64,000 nt of DNA. It comes from an uncultured Acidobacteriia bacterium. Its GTDB lineage: Bacteria > Acidobacteriota > Terriglobia > Bryobacterales > Bryobacteraceae. Shown in pieces: positions 16,348 through 26,690 of this stretch. The stretch is from the NCBI GenBank assembly GCA_903851195.1, contig CAINNJ010000004.1, positions 434,001 to 498,000 on the forward strand, read 5' to 3'. The position numbers and the translations under genes are program-made. The notes under the pieces are model-generated. The model searched no databases, was not told the DNA's origin, and was given only the letters and a program-made list of their open reading frames with translations. Every line of letters starts with the position of its first letter. Position 1 is the stretch's first letter.

Positions 16348-17730
16348 TCAGGTTGTGAGGGCGTGTTCCGGAGTGTGCGCGGGACTCACCGGAACCGGCA
16401 GATCGATTTCGACCCGCAGACCGGGGTTGACGTTGGTGGCGTGCATGCCGCCGTGGTGCAGTTCGACGGCGCGTTTCGCGATTGCGAGACCCAGACCCAC
16501 GCCGCCGCTGGTGCGCCCGCGGTCTTTTTCGACCCGATAGAACGGATCGAAGATATTCGCCAGGGCTTCCGGGGGCACGCCGGAACCGTAGTCGCGCACG
16601 ATCACGCGGAGGCGTTCGGGACGGCTTTCGAGCGCGACATCCACGCGCCCGCCTTCGGGCGAGTAGCGGATGGCGTTGCGCACGATATTTTCGATGGCCC
16701 GGCGCAGCAACTCGGGATTGCCCTGTAGCGCGGCGGAATCGATTGCGGGTTGCAGCGTGACCTGCTTCCGATCGGCCTCAATGCGGACGTCGTCGAGGAT
16801 GAGGCGCACCAGGTCGTCGAGTTGGACCGGTTCGGTGGCGAGGCCGTCGGGATCGCCCTCCGCGCGGGTCACCTGAATCAGTTCGCCGACCAGGGTATTC
16901 AGGCGGTCGGCTTCGCGTTCCACGCGGTTGAGGGCGATGGTGGCGTCGCCGCCGCCACGGGCCAGTTCCACGGCCACGCCGAGGCGCGCGAGGGGGGAGC
17001 GGAGTTCATGCGAGATGTCCTGAAGAAGGCGCTTCTGCGATTTCAGGAGCAGGTCGATGCGTTCCGCCATCTGGTCGACGGTACGGGCCAGCTGGCCGAG
17101 TTCGTCGCCGCGCCGCGAGTTGACGCGGGCCGAGAAATCGCCTTTGCCGAAGCGCTCGATGGTTTTCTGCATGCGGCGCAGGGGCGCGGTGAGATGGCGG
17201 GCGAGTAAGTAACAGAGCAGGGCGAAGATGGCGAGCATCCACCAGGTTTGGGTGGGCACTTCGACGCTCCAGCCGCTGGCGCGGGCCGGCTCACGGTTCG
17301 GGAAGACGGCGATGAAGTGATATTTCGAGTCCCGGGTGGTGGTGACGCTGACGAAGAAAGGCGCCCTACCGCTTTCGATGCGGAGGATCGGAAAAAGAGG
17401 GCCGCCACGTCCGCGGCCGCGGCCACCGGCGTTGGCGTGGATCTCGCCCGACCAGTCCCGGCCGGTCAGCAGGTCGCGACCGGAGGCATCGGCGAGATAA
17501 GCATCGCCGCCCGTCGCGTCTTTGAAGCCCGCCAGCACACGCTCGAGGCCGGTCCGGCCTTCCTTGTCCCAGGCCAGGCGCGCTTCGCGCATCTCGTACG
17601 CCATGCCGTTGTACTGGCGCTGCGGCGTGTTGCGCGTCATGACGTTCCAGATATAGAAGCTGGCCGTCATGCTCACCATGACGGTGAGAAGGAACCACAG
17701 CAGGATTTTGGTGAACAGCCGGCTCATCAT
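16348..17730 (-). CDS. Sensor histidine kinase (HAMP, HisKA, HATPase)
   Basis: A 460-residue membrane kinase. Order: TM1 at about residues 5-28 (LFTKILLWFLLTVMVSMTAS), a periplasmic domain of about 130 residues with a Gly-Arg-rich loop near 101-110, TM2 at about 164-178, HAMP to about 230, the H box DISHELRSPLARLG with H241, then N box NIVRNAIRYSPEGG, G1 DYGSGVPPEALANIFDPFYR and G2 GGVGLGLAIAKRAVE. The layout is that of CpxA-type envelope-stress kinases. It starts 5 bp after the stop of the response-regulator gene, so the pair is one operon. The signal sensed is unknown. Confidence 0.93.
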   Translation of the reverse strand: MMSRLFTKILLWFLLTVMVSMTASFYIWNVMTRNTPQRQYNGMAYEMREARLAWDKEGRTGLERVLAGFKDATGGDAYLADASGRDLLTGRDWSGEIHANAGGRGRGRGGPLFPILRIESGRAPFFVSVTTTRDSKYHFIAVFPNREPARASGWSVEVPTQTWWMLAIFALLCYLLARHLTAPLRRMQKTIERFGKGDFSARVNSRRGDELGQLARTVDQMAERIDLLLKSQKRLLQDISHELRSPLARLGVAVELARGGGDATIALNRVEREADRLNTLVGELIQVTRAEGDPDGLATEPVQLDDLVRLILDDVRIEADRKQVTLQPAIDSAALQGNPELLRRAIENIVRNAIRYSPEGGRVDVALESRPERLRVIVRDYGSGVPPEALANIFDPFYRVEKDRGRTSGGVGLGLAIAKRAVELHHGGMHATNVNPGLRVEIDLPVPVSPAHTPEHALTT

Positions 17731-17735
17731 GATTT

Positions 17736-18434
17736 TCAGACACCGACTTCGTCGGGCACGCGTTCATCGAACGACCGGACGAACTGATAGCCGACGCCGC
17801 GCACGGTCTTGATCAGGGGCTTGTCGCCTTCCAGTTTCTTGCGCAGGTGACTGATATGCATGTCGACGGAACGATCGAACGGGGTGGCTTTGCGGCCGTA
17901 AAGTTCTTCCATCAGCTCGTCGCGGGAGACCACGCGACCGGCCGAGCGCATGAGGGTTTCGAGGATGTCGAATTCGAAGGTGGTGGCTTCCACGGGCTGG
18001 CCGTTGCGCTGGACTTCGCGCGTGCCGGGGTCGATGGAGATGCCGTTGACTTCGAGCACGCCGCCGGGCTGACGCTGTTCGAGACGCCGCATGACGGCCC
18101 GGATGCGAGCCACCAGTTCGCGCGTGTTGAAGGGCTTGGGAAGATAATCGTCGGCGCCGAGTTCGAGGCCGACAATGCGGTCTTCATCCTCGCCGCGCGC
18201 GGTCAGCATGAGGATCGGAAGCCGGGCTTCGCGACGGACGCGCTTGAGGATTTCAAAGCCGTCCAGACCGGGCAACATAACGTCCAGGACCATCAGGTCA
18301 TAGCCGCCATTCAGGGCTGCTGCGAGGCCGCGGCGGCCGTCGTTTTGGGTATCGACGCGAAAGCCCTCCCGGGTCAGCAGTTCCGTGAGAAGGCTGGAGA
18401 GTTCTTCGTCGTCATCCACAATCAGGATGCGCAC
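17736..18434 (-). CDS. OmpR-family response regulator
   Basis: A 232-residue regulator with a receiver domain (ILIVDDDEEL; phospho-Asp 51 in LMVLDVMLPGLDGFEIL; Thr in MLTARGEDEDR; Lys 100 in YLPKPFNTREL) and a winged-helix DNA-binding domain (VTFEFDILETLM-type helix, RSAGRVVSRDELMEELYG, then DRSVDMHISHLRKKLEGD and KTVRGVGYQFV). Directly upstream of the kinase gene on the same strand, so it is the cognate regulator. The DNA-binding half resembles CpxR/OmpR-type proteins. Targets are unknown. Confidence 0.95.
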   Translation of the reverse strand: MRILIVDDDEELSSLLTELLTREGFRVDTQNDGRRGLAAALNGGYDLMVLDVMLPGLDGFEILKRVRREARLPILMLTARGEDEDRIVGLELGADDYLPKPFNTRELVARIRAVMRRLEQRQPGGVLEVNGISIDPGTREVQRNGQPVEATTFEFDILETLMRSAGRVVSRDELMEELYGRKATPFDRSVDMHISHLRKKLEGDKPLIKTVRGVGYQFVRSFDERVPDEVGV

Positions 18435-18482
18435 AACTGCAATTTATCACCGGAGACCAGGCAGTGCGGTAAACCTTTGTAA

Positions 18483-20510
18483 GTGCAGCCCCCTCCGCAA
18501 GCTACTCAGATTCCCCACTCCCGAACCGTGCATGGCGAAACCGTCGTGGACCCATGGCACTATCTGCGGGACCGGGAGCATCCCGAAACGATCCCGTATC
18601 TGGAGGCGGAGAACCGCTATGCGGAGGCGGTGACGGCGGCCGCCAAACCGCTGGAAGACGCGCTTTACGAGGAGATGGTGGGGCGGCTGCAGCAGACGGA
18701 TACGTCCGCCGCATGGCCGCGGGGCGGGTACGAGTATTACTCGCGCACCGAGCAAGGGCGGCAGTACCGCATTCTTTGCAGAAGGGCGCTGGGGGGAACG
18801 GAGACCGAAGAGATCCTGCTCGATTGCAATGCGCTGGCGGAAGGGCATAGTTATTTTTCGCTCGCTTTCGATCAGGTCAGTCCGGACGGGAAAACCCTGG
18901 CGTGGGCCGTGAATACCGATGGTTCGGAGGTTTATACGCTCCGATTCAAGGATCTGACGACGGGAACGTTGCTACCCGATGCGGTTCCCGGAGTCTATTA
19001 TTCCGCGGCGTGGGGAGACAATGGCACGTTCTTCTACACGGTGCTGAACGAAGCGAAAAGGCCGTGGCAGGTGTGGCGTCATGTGCCGGGTTCGGGCGCT
19101 CCGGACGCGCTGATTTTCGAAGAGGCCGACGGGCGCTTTAATGTGTCGATCGACCGCGCGCGCACCGGGCGATATTTGTTTCTTTCGTGCGTCAGCGATA
19201 CCACCACGGAAGTCCGGTATCTGGAGACCTCGAACCTGGATGGCGCGTTTCAGTTACTGCGGGAACGTCGGCAGGATGTCGAGTATTTCGTGGAACATCA
19301 GGCGGACTGGTTTTATATCCGGACCAATGAGGACGGGCGGAATTTCCGGCTGCTGCGGTTGAGTTGTGAAGATCCAGCGCCCGCGGGATGGACGGAGGTA
19401 ATTCCGCATCGCGAGGAGGTGACGCTGGAGCAGGTGGACGGCTTCGAAAATCACCTTGTGGTGACCGAACGGGCCAATGGTCTGAAGCGTCTGCGGATTT
19501 TCGACAGCCGAACCGGCGACGAACATTTCGTGAGTTTCGACGAGCCGGTCTACACACTGCTGACGGAGCGCAACGAAGAGTATTCGACCACGAAGTTCCG
19601 CTTCGCTTACAGTTCGCTGATCGCTCCGCGCGCGGTTTATGCGTACGACATGGACACGCGGGAGCGGGAACTGAAGAAACAGGTCGAGGTACTGGGTGGT
19701 TATGATCCGGCGAACTATGTTTCCGAACGGGTCTTTGCCACGGCTCCGGACGGGGTGCAGGTGCCGATTTCGCTGGTGTGGCGGAAGGGGCTGGAGCGCG
19801 ATGGCGGGAATCCGCTGTATCTGTATGGCTATGGCTCGTACGGGATCGTCACGGAACCGGCTTTCGTGCCGGAACGGGTGAGCCTGCTCGACCGGGGTTT
19901 TGTGTTCGCCATCGCGCATATTCGCGGATCGGGGGACCTGGGGCGGCGCTGGTATGAGGACGGGAAACTGCTGAAGAAGCGGAACTCGTTCGACGATTTT
20001 ATCGCGTGCGCGGAGCATCTGATTGCGCTCGGCTATACGAGTCCGAACCGGCTTGCGGTATCGGGCCGGAGCGCCGGGGGGCTGCTGATGGGCGCGATTA
20101 CAAATATGCGGCCGGAGTTGTTTCAGGTGGTCGCGACGCATGTTCCGTTCGTGGATGTGGTGAACACGATGCTGGACCCCACGCTGCCGCTGACGGTGAT
20201 CGAGTACGAGGAGTGGGGAAATCCGGAAGAACGCGGCTTTTACGATTACATGCGCAGCTACGCGCCCTATGAAAACGTGGAGGCGAAGGCGTACCCGAAT
20301 ATCGTGGTTACGGCTGGTCTGAACGATCCGCGCGTGCCCTACTGGGAGCCCGCCAAATGGGTGGCGAAGCTACGCAGCCTGCATACCGGGGACAACGTCA
20401 TCGTGCTGAAAACAAATATGGGCGCGGGCCATGGGGGCCCATCGGGACGCTACGAAAAGCTGCGGGAGACGGCGTGGGAATACGCTTTCGTGATCTCCCG
20501 CTGCGCGTGA
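18483..20510 (+). CDS. ptrB: Oligopeptidase B (prolyl oligopeptidase family S9)
   Basis: A 675-residue serine peptidase, the usual length for oligopeptidase B, starting at GTG 18483. The N-terminal segment HGETVVDPWHYLRDREHPET is typical of the family. A beta-propeller follows, then the alpha/beta-hydrolase domain: GYGSYGI, catalytic Ser in SGRSAGGLLMG, Asp in TAGLNDPRVPYWEPAKW, His in NMGAGHGGPSGR. No signal peptide, so it is expected in the cytoplasm, where such enzymes cleave short peptides after Arg/Lys. It is divergent from the two-component genes with a 48-bp gap. Confidence 0.93.
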   Translation: MQPPPQATQIPHSRTVHGETVVDPWHYLRDREHPETIPYLEAENRYAEAVTAAAKPLEDALYEEMVGRLQQTDTSAAWPRGGYEYYSRTEQGRQYRILCRRALGGTETEEILLDCNALAEGHSYFSLAFDQVSPDGKTLAWAVNTDGSEVYTLRFKDLTTGTLLPDAVPGVYYSAAWGDNGTFFYTVLNEAKRPWQVWRHVPGSGAPDALIFEEADGRFNVSIDRARTGRYLFLSCVSDTTTEVRYLETSNLDGAFQLLRERRQDVEYFVEHQADWFYIRTNEDGRNFRLLRLSCEDPAPAGWTEVIPHREEVTLEQVDGFENHLVVTERANGLKRLRIFDSRTGDEHFVSFDEPVYTLLTERNEEYSTTKFRFAYSSLIAPRAVYAYDMDTRERELKKQVEVLGGYDPANYVSERVFATAPDGVQVPISLVWRKGLERDGGNPLYLYGYGSYGIVTEPAFVPERVSLLDRGFVFAIAHIRGSGDLGRRWYEDGKLLKKRNSFDDFIACAEHLIALGYTSPNRLAVSGRSAGGLLMGAITNMRPELFQVVATHVPFVDVVNTMLDPTLPLTVIEYEEWGNPEERGFYDYMRSYAPYENVEAKAYPNIVVTAGLNDPRVPYWEPAKWVAKLRSLHTGDNVIVLKTNMGAGHGGPSGRYEKLRETAWEYAFVISRCA

Positions 20511-20512
20511 AT

Positions 20513-20737
20513 TCAGCGAGCGGGTGCGTCCGAGACGGGGATGCCGGCGCGCTGCAGCGCCATTTCCACGTCGTTCGTGCGAAGGCGGGACGCGTCGAAT
20601 TCGACGATCAGTTCCTCGCGGGAGGGTGCGATGCGAATCCATTCGATGCCGTAGATGGAGTTGGCATCGGCAATCTGCTGCATCAGGGTCTCGTCGAGCT
20701 TGCGCTCCAGGCGAAAGTGCTTCTGAACCTTAGTCAT
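20513..20737 (-). CDS. Small conserved protein, HMA/ferredoxin-like
   Basis: A 74-residue protein from ATG 20737. It begins MTKVQKHFRLERKLDETLMQ and has alternating strands and helices (GIEWIRIAPSREELIVEFDA, DVEMALQRAGIPV), a pattern like small beta-alpha-beta domains of the heavy-metal-associated fold, but without the CxxC metal site. The start overlaps the 3' end of thiD by 8 bp, so translation is probably coupled to thiD. The stop lies 2 bp from the convergent end of the oligopeptidase gene. Function is unknown. Confidence 0.65.
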   Translation of the reverse strand: MTKVQKHFRLERKLDETLMQQIADANSIYGIEWIRIAPSREELIVEFDASRLRTNDVEMALQRAGIPVSDAPAR

Positions 20738-21545
20738 GTCGGGAAAGCTGATTATACCGTGATGCCCAGTGGTTGACGGGACCGTGGCCGTGGCCGAGAC
20801 CAGGGGCGGTCCGGATGGCTTCCGTGATGAATTCTTTGGCGGCGCGGACGGCCTGTTCGAGGCTGGCTCCAAGGGCAAGGCTGGCGGTGATCGCGGCCGA
20901 GCTGGTGCAACCGGTGCCGTGGGTATGCGGCGTGTCGAAGCGCGGCGAGGTGAGTTCGAGAAAATGGCCGTCGGCGTAGAGGAGGTCCAGCGCATCGCCC
21001 TCCAGATGGCCGCCTTTGACCAGCACGGCCCGGGGCCCGAAAGCGCCGATGCGGCGGGCCGCTTCGCGCATTTCGGAGATGTTCCGGACCGGCATGCGGG
21101 CGAGTGCAGCGGCTTCTTCGATATTGGGGGTGACGAGGGCCGCAAGAGGCAGTAAGTGGTCACAAAGGGCGGCGCGCGCGGGTTCGTCGAGCAGGGGCGT
21201 GCCGTGCTTGCTGATCATCACGGGATCGACCACGAGGGGAAACCTGGGCGCCGTTTCACGGAGAATGCCGGCGACCGCCCGGACCACGGCGGCCGAGCCG
21301 AGCGCGCCGGTTTTCGCGGCGGCGGGCGGCAGGTCTTCGATCACGGCCAGGATCTGCTGCGTGACCAGTTCCGGAGGGAGTATTTCCACACGCGAGACGC
21401 GGACGGTGTTCTGCACGGTCACGAGGGTGACGGCAGAGGTCCCGTAGGCGCCGAACTGGTGGAACGTCTTCAGGTCGGCCTGTAGTCCGGCTCCTCCGCT
21501 GCAGTCGGAGCCGGCAATTGTCAGACAAACGGGACGCATTCGCAT
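20730..21545 (-). CDS. thiD: Bifunctional hydroxymethylpyrimidine kinase/phosphomethylpyrimidine kinase
   Basis: A 271-residue ribokinase-fold enzyme that phosphorylates HMP and HMP-phosphate in thiamine biosynthesis. It has the N-terminal signature CLTIAGSDCSGGAGLQADLKTF, AYGTSAVTLVTVQNT, VDPVMISKHGTPLLDEPA, and the catalytic loop DTPHTHGTGCTSSAAITA with the GTGC anion-hole segment. Length matches the family. No other thiamine genes or THI riboswitch are visible here. The 3' end overlaps the small gene at 20513-20737. Two in-frame ATGs (21545 and 21539) are possible starts. Confidence 0.95.
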   Translation of the reverse strand: MRMRPVCLTIAGSDCSGGAGLQADLKTFHQFGAYGTSAVTLVTVQNTVRVSRVEILPPELVTQQILAVIEDLPPAAAKTGALGSAAVVRAVAGILRETAPRFPLVVDPVMISKHGTPLLDEPARAALCDHLLPLAALVTPNIEEAAALARMPVRNISEMREAARRIGAFGPRAVLVKGGHLEGDALDLLYADGHFLELTSPRFDTPHTHGTGCTSSAAITASLALGASLEQAVRAAKEFITEAIRTAPGLGHGHGPVNHWASRYNQLSRHD

Positions 21546-21624
21546 TCAGGTTAGCGCGGGGGTATCCGGTGGTGGTGCTTCACGGGGATATGCAGGAGCC
21601 GGAAGCTTCCGCCGATGAATCTGC

Positions 21625-23418
21625 ATGTACAGGCGAGCCGGTGCTTTCGCGCTTCTGATCGGGGGAGTGGTTTTCGCGCAGGATATTCACCTGAAGACGA
21701 GAACGCTGCAGGGCGGTTCCGCGACCGGGCCGACAGGAGACACAACAGGGGACACGGACACCGCGACAGTGCATAAGATCGTGCAGTTCGATCATGCGGC
21801 CGGGGCGGACGATCTGGATTCCTTTTCGCGGGACGGCATCACGGTGGTGGCGGCGCTGCCGGACAATGCCGTGGTGGTGGCGGCTCCGGGCGGTCAGTTG
21901 CCGCCACGACCCGGGGTCCGCTGGATCGGCGGGCTGCAGCCTTCGGATAAGCTCAGTCCGCTGCTGGGCCTTGCCTTCCAGCAGCCCGAAGACACGGCCG
22001 CGGTGATTGTGGAGTTTCATGCCGATGTGACGGCGGGGCAACAGGAGACGGTGGGCGGAGCGGAACAGGTGGCGCTGCTGCGGCCCGCGGTGCTGCGGTC
22101 CAACCACGCTCTGGTGCAGGCCACCGCGGCGCAACTTGCGGCGCTGGCACTACATGATGAAGTGGCGTACCTGTTCCCGGCGGATCCGGCGCTGCTGACG
22201 GATGCGGAGGCGATCGCCTGCGCGGGGATCGCCAGTAACGCGGGCATCATCGGACAGTACGCCAACATCGTGCATGGCTGGAGTCTCGATGCGGACAACG
22301 CCGCGCACCTCGGCTATTTCTTTAGCTCCGTAACGCCGAAAGTGCCGGCTCTGACGGTTCAGAGCGAGGTGGTGCGGGCGTTTTCCGAATGGGCGAAACA
22401 CACCAATCTGATCTTTCAGCCCGTGGCAATCGCCTCCTCGCCGCGTACCGTGACCGTGAAATTCGTGAGTGGCGCGCACGGGGATCCATGGCCTTTCGAC
22501 GGGCCGGGCGGAACGCTCGCCCATACGTTTTATCCCGTGCCCATCAACACGGAGACGATTGCCGGCGATATGCATCTCGACGCCGATGAGAACTGGCATG
22601 CGGGGGGCGATATCGACATTTACAGCGTGGCGCTGCACGAGGCGGGGCATGCGATCGGCCTGGGACACTCGGACAAACCAGGTGACGTGATGTATCCCTA
22701 TTACCGGAGCCATTCGGCGCTTTCCGCCAACGATATCGGCGCGGCGCAGACTTTGTATGGCTTGCCGGATTCGGGGGCGTCTGCCGCTCCCGTGACCAAG
22801 CCCGCCAACCCGACAGGCTCCGGGGCGACGCCACCGGCTCCGGTGGCCTTGCGGATGGTGCTCGACCCCGGTCCGGCGTCCACGACGTTGAGTGGCATCT
22901 CGGTAACCGGAACCTTGAGCGGCGGGACCGCGCCCTACTCGGTGCAGTGGCAGACGGATCACGGGAGCAGCGGAAAGGCGCTGGTGCAGACTTCGTCCCA
23001 GGCTGCCACGTCATTCACGGCGAGCGGAATCACACTGGTCAACGGCGCGAATGCGATCACCGTGACCGCCTTTGACGCGGCGCAGAAAAGCACGTCCGAA
23101 GTCGCTACGGTCGTGCTGCAGGCTCCGTCGGGCGCGGGTCCTGCGCTGCCCGTCGGCATCAAAGCAACGAACCCCGCCGCTTCGGTGTTTCCTGTTAATG
23201 GGGCCTTCCTGACGGTGAGCGGAACGGCGACGGGAGTGGCGGGAATCAGCCGGGTTACGTGGCAGACGGCGGCTGGTGCGTCGGGAGTGGCGGCGGGGAC
23301 GGATCACTGGCAGGCCTCGCAGATCCCGCTTCTGACCGGCACCAATACCATTGTTCTGAAGGCGTGGGACACGAAAGGGAACAGCGCGTGGACCGCGCTG
23401 GTGGCGACCCGGCGCTGA
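21625..23418 (+). CDS. Secreted matrixin-type (M10) metalloprotease with Ig-like repeats
   Basis: A 597-residue secreted protein with signal peptide (RAGAFALLIGGVVFA). An N-terminal domain of about 200 residues is followed by the zinc-protease domain: F-x-E-W-A strand HTNLIFQPV, then the long zinc motif VALHEAGHAIGLGHSD (HExxHxxGxxH, about residue 340) and the Met-turn DVMYPYY. Then come Pro/Gly linkers and two Ig-like repeats of about 90 residues (SGISVTGTLSGGTAPYSVQW; LTVSGTATGVAGISRVTWQT) each ending in a T-x-x-A-x-D/N motif. The protein should act outside the cell or in the envelope on extracellular protein. It stands alone, facing the next gene convergently. Confidence 0.88.
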   Translation: MYRRAGAFALLIGGVVFAQDIHLKTRTLQGGSATGPTGDTTGDTDTATVHKIVQFDHAAGADDLDSFSRDGITVVAALPDNAVVVAAPGGQLPPRPGVRWIGGLQPSDKLSPLLGLAFQQPEDTAAVIVEFHADVTAGQQETVGGAEQVALLRPAVLRSNHALVQATAAQLAALALHDEVAYLFPADPALLTDAEAIACAGIASNAGIIGQYANIVHGWSLDADNAAHLGYFFSSVTPKVPALTVQSEVVRAFSEWAKHTNLIFQPVAIASSPRTVTVKFVSGAHGDPWPFDGPGGTLAHTFYPVPINTETIAGDMHLDADENWHAGGDIDIYSVALHEAGHAIGLGHSDKPGDVMYPYYRSHSALSANDIGAAQTLYGLPDSGASAAPVTKPANPTGSGATPPAPVALRMVLDPGPASTTLSGISVTGTLSGGTAPYSVQWQTDHGSSGKALVQTSSQAATSFTASGITLVNGANAITVTAFDAAQKSTSEVATVVLQAPSGAGPALPVGIKATNPAASVFPVNGAFLTVSGTATGVAGISRVTWQTAAGASGVAAGTDHWQASQIPLLTGTNTIVLKAWDTKGNSAWTALVATRR

Positions 23419-23425
23419 GGTCCGG

Positions 23426-24307
23426 CTACTGTAAGCCGGCCGTGGTGCGGGAGAAAACCAACTTTGGTGTCGCCAGATAACCGACGACCTTATCTTTGCG
23501 AACTTCATTTACGACCAGTTCATAGGGCTGATGAACTTTGGCGGTGTAGAACTGAACCGGCTCATTGATGGCGCGGTCTTTCTTCTCGACTAATTTGTCG
23601 TCCGCCATCACGGCAAGGGTATAGCGGTTGCGCTTCGCATCCACCTTTTTCAGCGCCACCTGAATATCGCCCACGCGCTGCAGGGCGGCGCCTTTGTTCA
23701 GACTGAACTGGAAGATATTGCGGTCACCCAGATCTTTCAGCACTTGCACTTCTCTTGCATTGGTGGCAATCAGACCGCTCATCATCCCCAGATCGCCGCG
23801 GGAGCGTTGCAGATCGGAGCGAGTCTCCTGGAGATCGGAACGGGCGGAGGCCACGTCGGTGCGGACCGAGCCGAAGTCGCTGGTGATGCCGTCGAGACGC
23901 GTGTACGCCTCCTGCGTGGATTCTTTGACCTTGCCCAGTTCCTCGGTCATTCTTTGCGCCTGTTGCTGCTGGATTTGTGCAATGCGATTCGCCACGATAT
24001 CGGCATGGATCGAGGCGGCGGTGCGCGCCTGAGCCACATCGGCTGTGTTCGCCAAACGGGTTTCGGCCAGTTCGTCCCGCAGCGATTTTAGGGCGCTTTG
24101 CAGTTCCGAATCGGTTTCGCTCAGCTTGGCGCGAAGCGCGTTGTTATCCCGCTGGGAGGCAGCGAACTGCCGGCGGAGATCTTCGGTCTGCGTGCTTTGA
24201 TAGACGGTGGCTCCGCCAATGGCGATGACACCCGCGCCCAAAACCGGCAGCCAGATCGATCGTCTGCGAGGACTGGCTGCCTGAAGTGGGTTACTCTGCT
24301 CTTTCAT
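23426..24307 (-). CDS. Coiled-coil membrane-anchored protein
   Basis: A 293-residue protein; ATG 24307 gives MKEQSNPLQAASPRRRSIWL then a single membrane helix (LPVLGAGVIAIGGATVY). A long coiled coil follows (about residues 40-160, with heptad-like runs LRAKLSETDSELQSALKSLR and a repeated R-S-D-L-Q pattern), then a C-terminal domain with strands (FQFSLNKGAALQRVGDIQVA; YELVVNEVRKDKVVGYLATP). The frame is open upstream to 24346, adding 13 residues. It is the last gene of the minus-strand run, 150 bp after the binding lipoprotein. Function is unknown. Confidence 0.72.
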   Translation of the reverse strand: MKEQSNPLQAASPRRRSIWLPVLGAGVIAIGGATVYQSTQTEDLRRQFAASQRDNNALRAKLSETDSELQSALKSLRDELAETRLANTADVAQARTAASIHADIVANRIAQIQQQQAQRMTEELGKVKESTQEAYTRLDGITSDFGSVRTDVASARSDLQETRSDLQRSRGDLGMMSGLIATNAREVQVLKDLGDRNIFQFSLNKGAALQRVGDIQVALKKVDAKRNRYTLAVMADDKLVEKKDRAINEPVQFYTAKVHQPYELVVNEVRKDKVVGYLATPKLVFSRTTAGLQ

Positions 24308-24457
24308 GAAGGGTTCAGCCTCACGGTGCGTTATGGCACGAGCCATGCCAAACGATCAAAACCCTCAAAATAAAAGAGTTAGTGGCTACAGGAAGACCGA
24401 ATCCGCATTTTCTACCGGTGTTCGCGCCCGGCGGAGGCAAAATCTCTATGAAAACGG

Positions 24458-25312
24458 CTATAAGCCCTGGGACTTCAAAAAATTGCGCGCGATTTCCCGC
24501 GCCGGGCGATGTTTTCCGTCCAGTTCATAATTCATCCGCCTCATGGCGTCGCTGCCGATGCGGCCGGAAAGCTCGCCCAGCGCCGCCGTGATGCCTGGAA
24601 AGCGCTCTTCGGCGTCTTCGCGGACTACCAGAGCGCATTCGTAAGGCGGAAAATAATGCCGGTCGTCCTGCAGAACTTTGACCGGCAACACGGCGAGCAT
24701 GCCGTCCGTGCTGTTGCCGGCGACCATATCGACCTGCCTGCGGGCCAGAGCCTGATAAAGAAGTCCGAGGTCCATCGTCTTCGCCGAGCCGCTCATCTTC
24801 AGCCCATATGTGGAGAGCAGACCGGGCAGGCCGTCCGGCCGGTGCGCGAATTCATACCCCGCGCCCAGACGCCAGGAGCGTGATTTCGCCGCCTCGGTCA
24901 GCGTTGCGGCCGGCGCGTCTTCTTTGCGCACGGCCATGGCGAAGGTGTTCTCGAAGCCCAGGGGATCCAGCCAGCGAAGATGCCATTGCGCGTAGCCGCG
25001 GCGCACCTGTTCGAGCACTTTGGCGGGATCCTTTGAAGGCGCTTGTTTCAGCACGCCGGTGAGCGCCGTGCCGGTGTACTCCGGATAGACGTCGATGCCG
25101 CCGTTCACCAGCGCCTGCTGCGCGAGGAGCGTGCCGCCGAGGTCGAGTTTCCGGCTGACGTGACCGTGGAGCCGCGATTCCAGATGCTGCGCGACGATCT
25201 CGCCGAGGATCAGCTGTTCGCTGAAATTCTTCGAGCCGACGCGGATCCGGGGCTCGCGCGAACAGCCCGCGAAGAGGCAGCAGAACAAGGCAAGCAGCGG
25301 AATGCTTCGCAT
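24458..25312 (-). CDS. OpuC/ProX-like substrate-binding lipoprotein, ergothioneine-transport candidate
   Basis: A 284-residue binding protein starting at ATG 25312 (2 bp after the permease stop). It has a lipobox (ALFCCLFAGC) and the OpuAC/ProX-type domain: IRVGSKNFSEQLILGEIVAQ, LDLGGTLLAQQALVNGGIDV, YPEYTGTALTGV, and YECALVVREDAEERFPG near the end. Homologues bind betaine, carnitine, choline or, in EgtU, ergothioneine. Here it is a separate lipoprotein, not fused to the permease. Because the ATPase and permease follow egtB-egtD in the same overlapped series, ergothioneine or a precursor is a reasonable ligand, but that is inference. The binding-site aromatic residues were not modelled. Confidence 0.88.
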   Translation of the reverse strand: MRSIPLLALFCCLFAGCSREPRIRVGSKNFSEQLILGEIVAQHLESRLHGHVSRKLDLGGTLLAQQALVNGGIDVYPEYTGTALTGVLKQAPSKDPAKVLEQVRRGYAQWHLRWLDPLGFENTFAMAVRKEDAPAATLTEAAKSRSWRLGAGYEFAHRPDGLPGLLSTYGLKMSGSAKTMDLGLLYQALARRQVDMVAGNSTDGMLAVLPVKVLQDDRHYFPPYECALVVREDAEERFPGITAALGELSGRIGSDAMRRMNYELDGKHRPAREIARNFLKSQGL

Positions 25313-25314
25313 GA

Positions 25315-25955
25315 TTAAGCCGCGACCCACCGCTTCTCGATCCAGCTGAGCGCGCCGTCCGCCGCGAGGGCCAGCAAAGCCGAAGGGACCGCGCCGGCGA
25401 GGATCTGGACCTTATCGACGGAGGCGATGCCGCGGAAAATGAAAACGCCCAGGCCGCCCGCGCCGATGGCCGCCGCGATGGTCGCGGTGCCAATGGTGGT
25501 GACCGTGGCGATCCGCAGTCCGGAAATGATGACGGGCGCGGCGAGCGGCAATTCCACCATCCGCAGAATCTGGCCGTCGGTCATGCCCATTGCGACGGCG
25601 GAATCGCGAACCGCGGGGTCCACGCCGAGAATGCCGGTGACGGTGTTGCGCAGGATCGGCAGAAGGGCGTAAACCACCAGGGCGATGATCGCCGTATGCT
25701 GTCCGATGCCACCGATGAAAGGAATCGGAATCAGAAAACCAAAAAGGGCCAGACTCGGGATGGTTTGTCCGATATTGGCGATTCCGATGGCGATGCGCCG
25801 CCAGCGCGGGTTCGCGGCCACGGCGACGCCGAGCGGAATGGCGATCGCCGACGCGATGAGGATGGCGCTCAGCACCAGCACCAGGTGCTCGCCGAGCAGG
25901 GGCAGGCCTTCGTCGAGAAGGTCCTGAAGCACATCACTCAGCATCTTCCAAGACC

Positions 25956-25959
<4 letters not shown>
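25315..25959 (-). CDS. OpuC-like ABC transporter permease
   Basis: A 214-residue membrane protein with about five helices (LLGEHLVLVLSAILIASAIA; IANIGQTIPSLALFGFLIP; TAIIALVVYALLPILRNTV), and the coupling-helix region DSAVAMGMTDGQILRMVELP followed by APVIISGLRIATVTTIGTAT, typical of OpuB/ProW permeases. GTG 25959 overlaps the ATPase stop by 3 bp (GTGA); ATG 25944 preceded by GAGG is an equally possible start. The 3' end lies 2 bp before the binding-protein start. Unlike EgtU of Gram-positives it carries no fused binding domain. Confidence 0.92.
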
Positions 25960-26686
<727 letters not shown>

Positions 26687-26690
<4 letters not shown>
